Shown: positions 9,132 to 18,311 of the stretch, piece by piece
How positions within the stretch are numbered: the first letter of the stretch is position 1
Layout of the letters: every line of letters starts with the position of its first letter
NCBI GenBank assembly: GCA_020186115.1
Contig: WSYJ01000186.1
Span: 2,463,501 to 2,527,500 of the forward strand
Direction: 5' to 3'
Length of the DNA stretch: 64,000 bases
Origin: Histomonas meleagridis
Lineage: Eukaryota > Parabasalia > Tritrichomonadida > Dientamoebidae
The notes under the pieces: generated by a model
The model's database searches: none
The model's input: the letters and a program-made list of their open reading frames with translations, nothing else
What the model was told of the DNA's origin: nothing
Program-made: the position numbers and the translations under genes

Positions 9132-10307
9132 ATGGTTGATCTCGAAAAAGAAATCGCCCATAAATTCTGGAACACTCAACCAGTCCTCCAAAAAGATGAA
9201 AAACCAAAAGAAGAAGGTCAAATAGTTCGTGACAACGATGTTAATAAAGTTCGAAAAGACCCTTATCCACTCGTTAAAGGATTTGTTTGGTCCATTATTG
9301 ATACCACCGATGAGAAGCAAAGGTTTGAGTTATACGATTTCCTAAGGCAAAACTATGTAATTCATCCACAAAACACTTTTAGGTTTGCATACTCAGAAGA
9401 TTTCTTAAATTGGGCTCTTCACCCTCCAGGCTGGCGTCCAGAATGGAGCATTGGTGTTAGGATGGAATCCAACGGTAAATTAGCCGCTTATATCAGTGCC
9501 ATTCCAATAACGGTTCGAGTTCATGAAGATATTCAACACATTGTTGCTGTTGATTTCTTAAGTATCCATCAACGTCTTCGTGGCAAAAACTTAGCACCAA
9601 TTCTTATCAAAGAAGTCACACGTCGTGTCAATTTAACAGGAATCTTCACTGCAATATATACTGCCGGAAGAGTTTTAACACAACCATTCACAACAGCACA
9701 ATATTTCCATAGGCTTATCAGCTATGAAAAACTTTGTGCGATCAATTTCACTTCGTTAAGATTAGGTGCCAAAATCAAAGTTGAAGCTAAAAAGTGCGAA
9801 CTTCCCAACTCACCGCGTCTACCAGGGTTCCGTGATATGGTTCAAGAAGATGTACCTCAAGTTACAGTCAAACTTAATGAATATCTTTCTAAGTATCCAA
9901 TTTCTCAAGTCTTCACTGAAGAAGAAGTTGCTTATTGGTTCCTCCCAAGGCCAGGCATCGTTGGCTCATACGTCGTCGAGAAGAAGAAGGAGATTATTGA
10001 CTTTGTGTCATTTTATGTCGTTCCTTCGACGGTTTTCGGTTGTCCTCAATATGACAGTTACACCGCAGCGTACATTTTCTACTATTTCTCCAAGCCATCT
10101 CGTCTCACCGACTTAATCAGAGCAGGAATGAAGGTCATACACCATGGATATAACATCGATGTTATTAATTGCTTGAATATCATGGATAACCAAAGCTTCT
10201 TCGAAACATTACATTTCTTGCCAGGCGATGGAAACTTGCACTATTACTTGTTTAACTACGCAACCGATAATAAGAAACCACAGGAATGCGGCGTGGTGCT
10301 GCTTTGA
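9132..10307 (+). CDS. NMT: glycylpeptide N-tetradecanoyltransferase (N-myristoyltransferase)
   Basis: Transfers myristate from myristoyl-CoA to N-terminal glycine of target proteins in the cytosol. The 391-residue protein carries family hallmarks: FWNTQPV near the N-terminus; the VDFLSIHQRLRGKNLAPILI segment that contacts myristoyl-CoA, followed by KEVTRRVN; AVYTAG-like IYTAGRV; and the C-terminal GDGNLHYYLFN with a terminal LL, where the chain-end carboxylate serves as catalytic base in this family. Length matches the catalytic core without the ribosome-binding N-terminal extension of animal enzymes. An in-frame ATG lies at 9111, giving seven extra residues (MHVWQNT); I prefer 9132 (MVDLEKE), but this is not decided by sequence. 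A TCACT initiator-like motif and CACTTT lie at 9065-9071. A MGGSQS-starting protein at 58271 is a plausible substrate. Confidence 0.93.
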   Translation: MVDLEKEIAHKFWNTQPVLQKDEKPKEEGQIVRDNDVNKVRKDPYPLVKGFVWSIIDTTDEKQRFELYDFLRQNYVIHPQNTFRFAYSEDFLNWALHPPGWRPEWSIGVRMESNGKLAAYISAIPITVRVHEDIQHIVAVDFLSIHQRLRGKNLAPILIKEVTRRVNLTGIFTAIYTAGRVLTQPFTTAQYFHRLISYEKLCAINFTSLRLGAKIKVEAKKCELPNSPRLPGFRDMVQEDVPQVTVKLNEYLSKYPISQVFTEEEVAYWFLPRPGIVGSYVVEKKKEIIDFVSFYVVPSTVFGCPQYDSYTAAYIFYYFSKPSRLTDLIRAGMKVIHHGYNIDVINCLNIMDNQSFFETLHFLPGDGNLHYYLFNYATDNKKPQECGVVLL

Positions 10308-10737
10308 GTAAACAATCATTAAAATTTTAAGTTTTTCCACTGCTGATCCTTAGGAATTCACATAATTTGAAATCAAATTTAAAAGTGATAAACAACAAAT
10401 GTACAAATGTATGAAATCCAAATGATGAAATTCTGATTGAGATTTCATGTTTAACGGTCGCTTCGCAAGGGAAGGATTTTGATCTTCCTGGAAAACGAAA
10501 AACTCGAATTGTGTTGATTTATATTCCGACTGCATGTTGTTTGAAGGAATGTAAAAGAGAATGTTCAATTGAACCTCTTTTTGACTGGAAAATAATAAAG
10601 ATTTTCTGCTTGATTGAATCACTCATTCCCTTAAATAAACTATTGATTTTGAGTTTTTGAAAACGTGCATAAACCAAAAATTGAATTTTTTCCCTTTATT
10701 TCCGTTCCCACCCAACCAAAATCGGCGTGCTGGGAAT
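10308..10737. other. intergenic with one TAACGGTCGC motif
   Basis: No gene supported. TAACGGTCGC at 10452-10461 recurs upstream of other genes in the window (21116, and reversed at about 49498 and 38970). Confidence 0.4.
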
Positions 10738-12174
10738 ATGAGAAATGCTCAATGGGTTCCTGACAATCCTCGTCCACGATTTAATCGAAATGTTCCAAAT
10801 TTTATTCAGAATTTACACCCTTTTGTCCCAGTTACAAACAATGCAGGAGCAAATAGGTTTAATCCAATAGTTATAGAGGATTCTGATTCTGACGATGATA
10901 TTATTGAGATTGGAAGGGGATTTACTAGGAATGATCCAGCACATCTTGGACCTGTAGAAAAAAGAATTATTCCATTAAAACGTTTTAAAGTATCAATTCC
11001 TAAGTTTGATGAAAAATTTGCAAATGCATTTTTTGAAGCTCAAAAAATTGATCCACAAATTTGTCTAGAAAAAGTTTCATCTTTTCTTGACACAGCAATT
11101 CGCACAGATACTGAAATTATCAATCTTGTTGATCGAATTATTCTTGCAGGAGAAGATCCTAAAACTCCAAAAAATCCTACCTTTGCCGAAAACTTTTCTA
11201 CCTTTCTTAGGAATTGGTTTCCTTCAATCTATTTAAAAGATATTCGATCGAAATTAATTGCAAATAATTACAATCTTAAATCCACAATAAAAGACTTGGA
11301 GTCAATGCGTACCACAAGCCGCATTAAGAACCCAAAGAAAACCAGTGAAATTATCTCGATTTCAGATGTCTTATTATCAATACAAGTCCTTGGTCTATAT
11401 CGAGAAGAGGAAGAAGAAAGAGCCGCTGAAAGCCATAGGGTTCGTTATGAAACAGAGAAATCTCTTGGCCATCTTGAGCAATGTGAATGTTGTTGTGATG
11501 ATTTTCTTCCTGAAGATATGGCTCATTGTCCTGTTGGCCACAAATTTTGTGTCCACTGTCTTAACACTAATGTCGAAAATGTCATTAGTAGTGGGAGATT
11601 TGAAATCAAGTGTCTTTCAATGGAAGATTGTAACGAACTTGTTTCAACTCCAGAGCTTATTCGTTGCGTAGAGCCCAAGCTCCTTCGTCAGCTATTCACT
11701 CTGGAGTCACAAGATGCAGTTCGAAATTCAGACATCAAAAACACCGTTACTTGTCACTTTTGCGGTTTGATCGTTGAATATGAAGGGCAATGTGACTTTT
11801 CATGTCCAGAATGCCATAAACTTACATGCTTCAAGTGTGGTAAAGCTTCACATGAAGGAAGGACATGTGAAGAAATGAAAGAAGTTGATGAAAATAGAAT
11901 TGTTGAAGAACAGATGAACGAAGCTGTTGTAAGAGTATGCCCAAAATGTGGCGCACAGTTCATGAAAGACGAAGGATGTAACAGAATGGAATGCCCAAAA
12001 TGTCATACATGGATATGCTATTGGTGTCGAAAAGAAATCTCAAAAGAAGAGGGATACGCACATTTTTGGACAAGAGGAGGAGTATGTCCACCAGACAGAT
12101 GCCCATTATGGGTTGAAAATGGAACCTTACATAAAATAGAAGCAATTCAAGCAAAACAAAACGGAAACATTTAA
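10738..12174 (+). CDS. RBR-type E3 ubiquitin ligase, RNF216/TRIAD3-like
   Basis: Predicted RING-between-RING ubiquitin ligase of 478 residues. RING1 is at about 248-305 (CECCCDDF, then CPVGHKFCVHC). The IBR is at about 335-385 (CHFCGLIVEYEGQCDFSC, CFKCGKASHEGRTC). RING2 is at about 401-445 (CPKCGAQFMKDEGCNRMEC, WICYWC). RBR ligases form a ubiquitin thioester on a RING2 cysteine; here it should be C414 in the GCN motif. The HFWTRGG tail past RING2 and the RING1 spacing resemble RNF216 more than Parkin or HHARI. Residues 1-240 are a divergent N-terminal region with an acidic DSDSDDD-like stretch near 45. The frame is open upstream to a TTG; the first good ATG (MRNAQWVPD) is used. Substrates unknown. 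Confidence 0.88.
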   Translation: MRNAQWVPDNPRPRFNRNVPNFIQNLHPFVPVTNNAGANRFNPIVIEDSDSDDDIIEIGRGFTRNDPAHLGPVEKRIIPLKRFKVSIPKFDEKFANAFFEAQKIDPQICLEKVSSFLDTAIRTDTEIINLVDRIILAGEDPKTPKNPTFAENFSTFLRNWFPSIYLKDIRSKLIANNYNLKSTIKDLESMRTTSRIKNPKKTSEIISISDVLLSIQVLGLYREEEEERAAESHRVRYETEKSLGHLEQCECCCDDFLPEDMAHCPVGHKFCVHCLNTNVENVISSGRFEIKCLSMEDCNELVSTPELIRCVEPKLLRQLFTLESQDAVRNSDIKNTVTCHFCGLIVEYEGQCDFSCPECHKLTCFKCGKASHEGRTCEEMKEVDENRIVEEQMNEAVVRVCPKCGAQFMKDEGCNRMECPKCHTWICYWCRKEISKEEGYAHFWTRGGVCPPDRCPLWVENGTLHKIEAIQAKQNGNI

Positions 12175-12882
12175 TGTTTATACAAATATAAGAAATAAAG
12201 ATTGTGTTTATTGATTTACTGTTGTTAATATTGTTGGAATTGCTTGAACTCCTATTCGAATAGCGAAAGATTTCACAAATTTTGGGAGTTCAGATTTGAC
12301 TATTTACAAAATTTACCAATCAGAAAAATTCTGATGAACGATAATTTTAAAATTTATTGTTCTTTTCCAATTTAAATTCATTTTTTCCACAAAATTTTTC
12401 CAATTGATATGAAATGTTAAGCATTAAGTAATGAATAAAATTTATTTTCTTTGTTGAAAATATTATAGTAAAGTATTTTAATGTATTTGCATTATTTTAT
12501 AATTAAATTTTCTGAAGACAGATTATGCACAACGCTTAAAATCGGTTATCATATTAGGAAGTAATAAGTTTTGGCGAACAAAAATATAAATATCAAGAGT
12601 TTCTTGAGTGCTGATTTTTATATTAAAAATTTTCAAAAAGTGCCATATCAAAATTTTCTTGAAATAGAAAGCAAATATTATAAATATAAATTGAGTTATT
12701 AAATCAACTATAATTTTCGATGATATATTATTACTGTCATCATATAATAAAACAATTGATGAGGAAATATTTTCAGTCTAACACACTAAATTTTGCTTTG
12801 AAAAACCGGTGATTGAATGAATACACCCTCTCAATATTTAACAAGTAAAAAACGTCGGTTTTTGTCAAAAAGTTTAGAGAAG
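12175..12882. other. long AT-rich intergenic region
   Basis: About 700 bp with no supported gene. CTAACACAC at about 12780 recalls the trichomonad branch/acceptor motif, but no AG or matching donor follows. An ATG at 12817 is in frame with the Rho gene and would add 22 residues. Confidence 0.4.
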
Positions 12883-13482
12883 ATGAAACACTTAAAGTGC
12901 GTCGTCATCGGTGATGGTGCAATTGGAAAGACTTGCTTGCTTATCAGCTACACGTCCAACGTTTTCCCAACAGATTATGTCCCAACTGTTTTCGATAATT
13001 ACACTACAAACGTCATGTGCGATAATCAAGCCATCAACCTACAATTATGGGATACTGCAGGTCAGGAAGACTACAAAAACTTGAGGCCTCTCAGCTACCC
13101 AGAAACCGACGTATTTCTTGTTTGTTTCTCATTAGTTAGCCCTGCATCCCTTGAAAACGTATCAACAATATGGATCCCAGAAATGAGGGAACACTGCAAA
13201 GACGTGCCATTTATTTTGGTTGGTCTTAAGTCTGACTTAAGAGATGAATACGAAAAAGATCCGTCAAAATGCCAAGTTGGTGAATCACCAATTCCGACTT
13301 CAAAAGGACAAGCTACATCTAAGAACCTTAAAGCAGCCGGATATATCGAATGTTCTGCCTTAAAGCAATACAATCTCAATGAAGTATTCCAACTTGCTAT
13401 CAAAACAGCAATCAATCCACAGCCACAAGAGGAGTCTAAACAAACCACAAACAAAAGTAATGGTTGCTGTAATATTTTCTAA
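12883..13482 (+). CDS. Rho/Rac-family small GTPase
   Basis: Membrane-anchored molecular switch expected to control actin. The 199-residue core has the P-loop GDGAIGKTCLL, switch I YVPTVFDNY with the effector threonine, switch II WDTAGQEDY, the specificity motif variant VGLKSDLR (K in the second position of TKxD-like), a Rho-type insert after DEYEKDPSK, and the SAL G5 motif. The C-terminus GCCNIF ends in a CaaX box (CNIF) expected to be geranylgeranylated. An in-frame ATG at 12817 would add MNTPSQYLTSKKRRFLSK and four more residues; Rho proteins normally begin a few residues before KCVVIGDG, so I start at 12883. The stop TAA is followed by A, giving the TAAA signal. Two ADF/cofilin genes lie 5 kb away, a functional match but not an operon. 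Confidence 0.93.
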   Translation: MKHLKCVVIGDGAIGKTCLLISYTSNVFPTDYVPTVFDNYTTNVMCDNQAINLQLWDTAGQEDYKNLRPLSYPETDVFLVCFSLVSPASLENVSTIWIPEMREHCKDVPFILVGLKSDLRDEYEKDPSKCQVGESPIPTSKGQATSKNLKAAGYIECSALKQYNLNEVFQLAIKTAINPQPQEESKQTTNKSNGCCNIF

Positions 13483-14108
13483 AATTATCCTTGCAAATGG
13501 CGGGAACTGAAATTTACGATGAAAAATAAAGATCTGAAGAATCTATTTTTAAAGCCAATTTTGGTTCAGCTTTTTTTTATGTTTTTTCGTATGATTTTCC
13601 AGCTGTTGTTTATTGCTCTCAATATTCTGTGGCTGTAAATTTTGAATGCATTTGTGAGCCGCACTGTAGAAAAACCGGTGTCAGAAAATGCAAACAGAAA
13701 ACCGCCAAATAAACGTGCAAATTCTGCGTCAAGAATATTTTTACCACAAAAGTGCTTTCAAGTGCTTTGGAAGGGATCTAGAGCGACTCAAAAACACCTA
13801 TAAATATTTTAAGGAATACCCTTGTGTGAAGAATGAGCGTTAGTTGTTGTTGTATGACTTTATCAATAAACTTTATTATGATAATGATGATTTGTAATCA
13901 AAACAGAGGGAATACGAGTATCTCTGTTATTAAATTAGTTTCAAAATATGAAAAATATAGATAATCAATTTTTTTTTAAATCTATTGACTTCAAAATATT
14001 TAGAAGTTTTTCAATTTGATTCTAAGTTTTTTCGAAATATGGTCATTAAATAGCTTAAAAAATACCCACAAAGAATTATGTGTATGTTTATTTACTTAAA
14101 ATATATTT
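13483..14108. other. intergenic, nothing recognised
   Basis: No gene supported. Contains several AAGTGCTTT repeats near 13750-13765 of unknown meaning. Confidence 0.4.
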
Positions 14109-14351
14109 CTATTCTTTATTTTCTAAAATTTTGGTAATTATTTCTTGAATGTTGTTCCATACGTCTGTTCTGTCTTTAATATCTTCTGCATCAAAAGGTT
14201 GATAACCATTTTCCTTTGTATTTTCTGTAAAATCGTAATAATTTTGTTGGTATTTTTCGGAACACACTGAAGCTTCTGGATCAACTATCGAAAAACAGAG
14301 TTTGTTACTGTTTCTAGTTGGTTCGATGTTGAAAGTAATGTTGTAATCCAT
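14109..14351 (-). CDS. small hypothetical protein (80 aa)
   Basis: An ATG-initiated reading frame of 80 residues with balanced, acidic composition (MDYNITFNIEPTRNSN, then CFSIVDPEASVCSEKYQQN, ending IITKILENKE). It has no membrane segment or known motif. It stands alone between the Rho and FKBP genes, and its stop runs into AATAG-like sequence. Composition is better than most chance frames in this AT-rich DNA, but no homology is recognised. It could also be a fragment. Confidence 0.45.
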   Translation of the reverse strand: MDYNITFNIEPTRNSNKLCFSIVDPEASVCSEKYQQNYYDFTENTKENGYQPFDAEDIKDRTDVWNNIQEIITKILENKE

Positions 14352-14588
14352 CCCAAATATATTTCACATAACATTTCATTTTCCCATTCTTTCATTAATG
14401 AACTTCTTTTTTCAGAGGTACTCAAGCTTCAAATCCTGCAATATTTTTTCAACGATAATTTTATGTTAATAATGGTATAGGTAGGAGATTACAAAAATAC
14501 CCTCGTTATGAAATTTTAATAAGAATTATTCCACATCTTTTGCGTGTTTTCACTATCTTTGTTTTGTTTAAATGGTCACATCACAAAA

Positions 14589-15440
14589 ATGAGCACAGAA
14601 CCAATTCCACTTACTGAAGACGGACTTATCACAAAGACAATTATTAAGGAAGGAAATGGACCACAACCTAAAGATGATGAAAAGGTGTTTGTATGTTATG
14701 TTGGGAAATTACAATCAAATAATAAAGAATTCGAAAACTGTGGAACAAAAGAACAACCATTTCTTCTTACTATTGGAAAAGAGATTATTGAAGGTTGCAA
14801 CATAGCATTAAAATCAATGAAAGTTGGAGAAATTTCTTCATTTACAATCGATCCAAAATATGGATATGGTGAAAAAGGTAAAGAACCTTTAGTTCCACCC
14901 AATGAAACCCTCGTTTTCGAGATTGAGCTTCTTGAAATCCTACATCCAAAAACGCCACAAGATGAAGGAATATGTAAAGCAATTTACCAATGCCAACGAG
15001 GGAATGCAGAATTCAAACAGGGAGACATTTCACGCGCAATAAGCTTTTACACAGAAGCTCGACTTACATTAATGTTTGAAGCTAAGGAAGATATGAATTC
15101 AGATGATCCAAAAAGTGAATCATATGAATACAAAAAGGTAAACAACAGACTCAACAGGAACTTGGCGGTTGCGCATTCAAAGATTGGAGAGTATACTCAA
15201 GCAATTCATTTTGCTAATGAAGCACTTTTATTTGAATCAAACGACCTTAAGACCTTAATTCGAAAGTTAGACGCAGAGCTTAAGCTTAAGAGGGTCAAAG
15301 ATGCACGCCAAACATTTAATCATGCAATTGGCTGTTCACCAAATGAGCCCACCTTGAAACAATACCAAGCTCAACTCGAAAAACTTGAGAAAGAACAAAA
15401 TGTTCGTCAAGACGAACTCTTCCGTAATGCCTTTAAATAA
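14589..15440 (+). CDS. FKBP-type peptidyl-prolyl isomerase with TPR domain
   Basis: Predicted co-chaperone of 283 residues. Residues about 1-120 form one FKBP domain (DDEKVFVCYVGKL, GKEIIEGCNIALKSMKVGE, KYGYGEKGKEPLVPPNETL, VFEIELLEI). This is followed by a three-unit TPR domain (about 130-265: GNAEFKQGDISRAISFYTEA, NLAVAHSKIGEYTQAIHFAN, LIRKLDAELKLKRVKDAR) of the type that docks on the Hsp90 or Hsp70 C-terminus, and a short Lys/Glu tail. The architecture matches FKBP4/5/6/8-type immunophilins. Some active-site aromatics of FKBP12 are replaced, so isomerase activity may be weak. The start is the ATG of MSTEPIPL; TCACA at 14580-14584 is initiator-like, just upstream. It ends with TAAA and converges with the phosphatase gene 31 bp away. 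Confidence 0.9.
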   Translation: MSTEPIPLTEDGLITKTIIKEGNGPQPKDDEKVFVCYVGKLQSNNKEFENCGTKEQPFLLTIGKEIIEGCNIALKSMKVGEISSFTIDPKYGYGEKGKEPLVPPNETLVFEIELLEILHPKTPQDEGICKAIYQCQRGNAEFKQGDISRAISFYTEARLTLMFEAKEDMNSDDPKSESYEYKKVNNRLNRNLAVAHSKIGEYTQAIHFANEALLFESNDLKTLIRKLDAELKLKRVKDARQTFNHAIGCSPNEPTLKQYQAQLEKLEKEQNVRQDELFRNAFK

Positions 15441-15471
15441 AATATTTGTTGAACAAAAATACTATATCACT

Positions 15472-16371
15472 TTATTTTGAGTCCTTTTTAGCAGGGCTTT
15501 GATGAAGAACAATTGCAGTAGGTTTGTTCGATGCGTCAATCGCTATGTAAGCGGCGCTGTTTGTGTTGATTCCGGCATAACATGAAGCTGTGAAGACGGT
15601 TACGACGGTTTTGACGGGTGCGAATGGGAAATCGAAACCTTTTTGACACATTTGGTGACCTCGAATAAGCATAGTGAAGCCATTCTTATCTAGGAAAGAA
15701 CGAACAACATTTATGCCATACGTATATGTGGAGCCACGCTCGTTCGGGCCCCATTCAGAGATAATCCGAGACGGATCAGACCAAAGTAAATCCGCTAGAA
15801 GACCTTCGGCAGGTATTGCGGTAGGTCTTTTAATTGCGCGAATTTGATCAACTGTTTGAAGAGACGGTGAGAGACCTCCATGTACACAAAATATCTTACC
15901 ACCAATGATGGCTGAAATAGGAAGACAATCAAAGGCATTGTAGAAATGTTGTAAGGCATTGTTGGTGAGTTTTGTACAACATTCATTCGCAAATCCAAAA
16001 TATTCCGTCATCTCAGGACTTTCGTGATTCCCCCTTAGTAAAAAAATGTTGGAAGGAAAGCGTATCTTCATAACAAACAAGAGACAAATAACCTCAACAC
16101 TATTTTTACCTCGATCAACATAATCACCCAAAAACAAATATTTTACAGATGGACCGAAACCACTCGACTGAAAAGCCGCCACAAGGTCATTTAGTTGTCC
16201 ATGAATATCACCGCATATGTTAATTGGTGGTTTTAAATCGAGTACCGACGGTTCATTTAATAAAATTTTGCTAACTGTTTGACACAACAAAATGGCTTCC
16301 TGTGGGCTTATTTTAGTTGTTCCTGTTGTGATTATATCTTGCATAATAGCATCCAGCTTGTTATCGTCCAT
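15472..16371 (-). CDS. PPP-family serine/threonine phosphatase, PP1-like
   Basis: Two-metal phosphoprotein phosphatase of 299 residues. It has the three family signatures: GDIHGQ (metal), GDYVDRG (metal), RGNHE (metal and acid/base His). Later come FCVHGGLSP, DLLWSDPSR, ERGSTYTYG (where PP1 has NDRGVSFTFG) and the RGHQM histidine. Length matches the bare catalytic core. Overall spacing is PP1-like, but substitutions in the toxin-binding loop and ERG motif show a lineage-specific paralogue. The C-terminus ends AKKDSK instead of a PP2A-type YFL tail. The stop gives TAAA. The ATG is preceded by a TATCGTTA Myb-type element. Confidence 0.92.
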   Translation of the reverse strand: MDDNKLDAIMQDIITTGTTKISPQEAILLCQTVSKILLNEPSVLDLKPPINICGDIHGQLNDLVAAFQSSGFGPSVKYLFLGDYVDRGKNSVEVICLLFVMKIRFPSNIFLLRGNHESPEMTEYFGFANECCTKLTNNALQHFYNAFDCLPISAIIGGKIFCVHGGLSPSLQTVDQIRAIKRPTAIPAEGLLADLLWSDPSRIISEWGPNERGSTYTYGINVVRSFLDKNGFTMLIRGHQMCQKGFDFPFAPVKTVVTVFTASCYAGINTNSAAYIAIDASNKPTAIVLHQSPAKKDSK

Positions 16372-16383
16372 TTAACGATATAA
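16372..16383. promoter_or_regulatory. Myb-recognition-like element before phosphatase gene
   Basis: Read on the minus strand this is ATATCGTTAA directly before the ATG of the phosphatase gene. It contains ATATCGT and, reversed, TAACGATA, both reported as Myb-type promoter motifs in T. vaginalis. Binding is inferred. Confidence 0.4.
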
Positions 16384-16757
16384 TGATTTAAATATGTTGT
16401 AAACAAAAATTCTCTTAAAAATTGAATGCCTTTTCCAACTTCATAATAATTTTTTATCACCTGAAAACTGAACAATATTCTAATTTGTCCAAATATTATT
16501 TGGATTTATCTGTACGATTAGGTTGATATCGTGCGAAATATGCATTCATGATTTTGATACTATAGTTAAAGTTTAACTTTATTTGATTTTCGAGATTATT
16601 AGAAATTTTGATATTATGAACACAATTTTATATGATTATAGTTGCTGTATGTTTTACATGGTCTTGTTGAATCATTTGACGCAAATTATCCAAAAATCGC
16701 ATTACGCAAACTATGCCGATTAAAACAGTTTATCTTTACAAAAAGTGCTAAATTGAA
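16384..16757. other. divergent intergenic region
   Basis: Separates the phosphatase and PH-like genes. AAAGTG at 16742-16747 lies 10 nt before the ATG at 16758. ATATCGT occurs again near 16528. Otherwise AT-rich with no gene. Confidence 0.4.
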
Positions 16758-18005
16758 ATGTCTCAGTCTGATTCAACAAAAAGCAATAAAGACATTGATT
16801 TCATTGAAATTCTTTCCCTTATGGCTTCATCAAGCAGTGATGTAAAACTCAACGCTGCTGATCTGTTTATTGCGTTCTCTTTTACAAAGCCAGAAAAAAT
16901 ATTGGACAAATTAGATGAAATTCAACTCCTGACTCTTTCACTTTGTGCATCTCCACAACCTTCATGGGGGACAGTTAACACAATTTTATTTGGATTATCC
17001 AATGTAATCAATTTGAAGCCAAAATCACTTCGAGATCACCTATCCTTATTTATAGAAATGTCTTATGAAATTATCCGTTCTGCTCTTACATCTCCATCCA
17101 ATGTTGAGTGTTATTGTCCTCAATTAAACACATTTATGGAGTCAATAATTAATAACTTTTCTGAATCATTTGATATTTCAAAAGAAATTTTCCTTTCAAT
17201 ATCTGAATATTTCACAACACTGAACAGTCCCACATCTTTTTCATATCTTGTTAAACTTTTAATTACCAATTTTTCAAAAATTGTCAGTATTGCATCCAAA
17301 AAGCTTTCACCTGATGAGTTATCCAAAGCTGCTTCGCCCATTTCATGTGATGACAAAAATGTTGTTCAATTTTACATCACTTTGTTTACCCAATTATTAT
17401 CCAAAGGAAACAATCCCATCATCATCCAAATTCTTCGAACGCATGCATCTTCGATCATTAACCTCAGTAAACGTGAAGGACCATGTCAAGAGCCAGCTCA
17501 TTTTCTTTTTGATATAATCAAGTCATCACCTAAAGAGAAGAAAGACCTAATCAAAGATGCGCAAGCCATCTCTGAGAAAGCCCTCCAGCGTCTCCAGGCT
17601 TCATCAGAGGACGCTAACGCGCCCGTTCGAACATCATCGCAACTCAAAACCGTCGAAGTATTGAATCAAACTAACGTTCAAGTGCACAAAACTCAAGTTT
17701 ATGTACTTCAGCCTAAGTTAATGTCAAGGAAGTGGAGTCCTAAGGTTGAGCTTAACCTTGTTGAAGATGTAGGAGTCCTTTTCTGGACTAAGAACGAAAA
17801 TGAGATATATAAAGGAAAAGCAATCGCATGCTCTGACATCGAAAATTTGACTTTGTTCCCCGACGGCAAAACAAAGTTCGATAAGGAAAACGTAATGGAG
17901 ATCCAGGTAGGAAGCTCCAAAATGGTTTACTATATTTCGTTCCCGAGTTATATTCTTGCAAACCAATGGCAAGTGCTGATACAGCGTTTGAAGTTTGGAA
18001 AGTAA
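16758..18005 (+). CDS. helical protein with C-terminal PH-like domain
   Basis: The 415-residue protein is helical over residues 1-290 (HEAT-like, for example VKLNAADLFIAFSFTKPEKI and FYITLFTQLLSKGNNPII). A Gln/Ser/Ala-rich linker follows. The final 100 residues fit a PH/PTB-like beta sandwich closed by a helix: SRKWSPKVELNLVEDVGVLF, IENLTLFPDG, VYYISFPSYILANQWQVLI with the usual Trp in the last helix. This suggests a membrane- or protein-recruitment adaptor; the family is not recognised. The segment coding residues about 275-305 is clearly richer in G+C. The stop gives TAAA. Confidence 0.7.
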   Translation: MSQSDSTKSNKDIDFIEILSLMASSSSDVKLNAADLFIAFSFTKPEKILDKLDEIQLLTLSLCASPQPSWGTVNTILFGLSNVINLKPKSLRDHLSLFIEMSYEIIRSALTSPSNVECYCPQLNTFMESIINNFSESFDISKEIFLSISEYFTTLNSPTSFSYLVKLLITNFSKIVSIASKKLSPDELSKAASPISCDDKNVVQFYITLFTQLLSKGNNPIIIQILRTHASSIINLSKREGPCQEPAHFLFDIIKSSPKEKKDLIKDAQAISEKALQRLQASSEDANAPVRTSSQLKTVEVLNQTNVQVHKTQVYVLQPKLMSRKWSPKVELNLVEDVGVLFWTKNENEIYKGKAIACSDIENLTLFPDGKTKFDKENVMEIQVGSSKMVYYISFPSYILANQWQVLIQRLKFGK

Positions 18006-18311
18006 AACTTTGTTTGTGTATAAAAATCTTTTGAAGATACTTTCTTTTGTGCTTAAATTTTTCATTTGAACATTGATTTTATTAAAAGTTTTATCATAAA
18101 TGCTGTTAGTTTTTTGTTTAATTTTTTGTATATCTTTCATTTTTATTATAAAAATGTTTATCACATTTTTCAATATATATGTGATATAACAGAATTATTA
18201 ATATTATTAATTACAATTGCAAAACATAATAAGTTGCTTGTGTATCATTATTGATGGTGATCAAGTAATAAGCGCTTGATTTATTAAATATGAAAAATAC
18301 AAAATTTATTT

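Noticed and set aside
12777-12790. CTAACACAC resembling the trichomonad branch/acceptor motif ahead of the Rho gene
   Set aside because: It is followed by TAA, not AG, and no GTATGT donor lies upstream in a sensible distance.
12817-12882. Upstream in-frame ATG for the Rho GTPase
   Set aside because: Would add 22 basic residues before the beta-1 strand, unlike Rho proteins; kept as an alternative only.
14079-14084. GTATGT donor-like hexamer
   Set aside because: Intergenic and without a partner ACTAACACACAG downstream.
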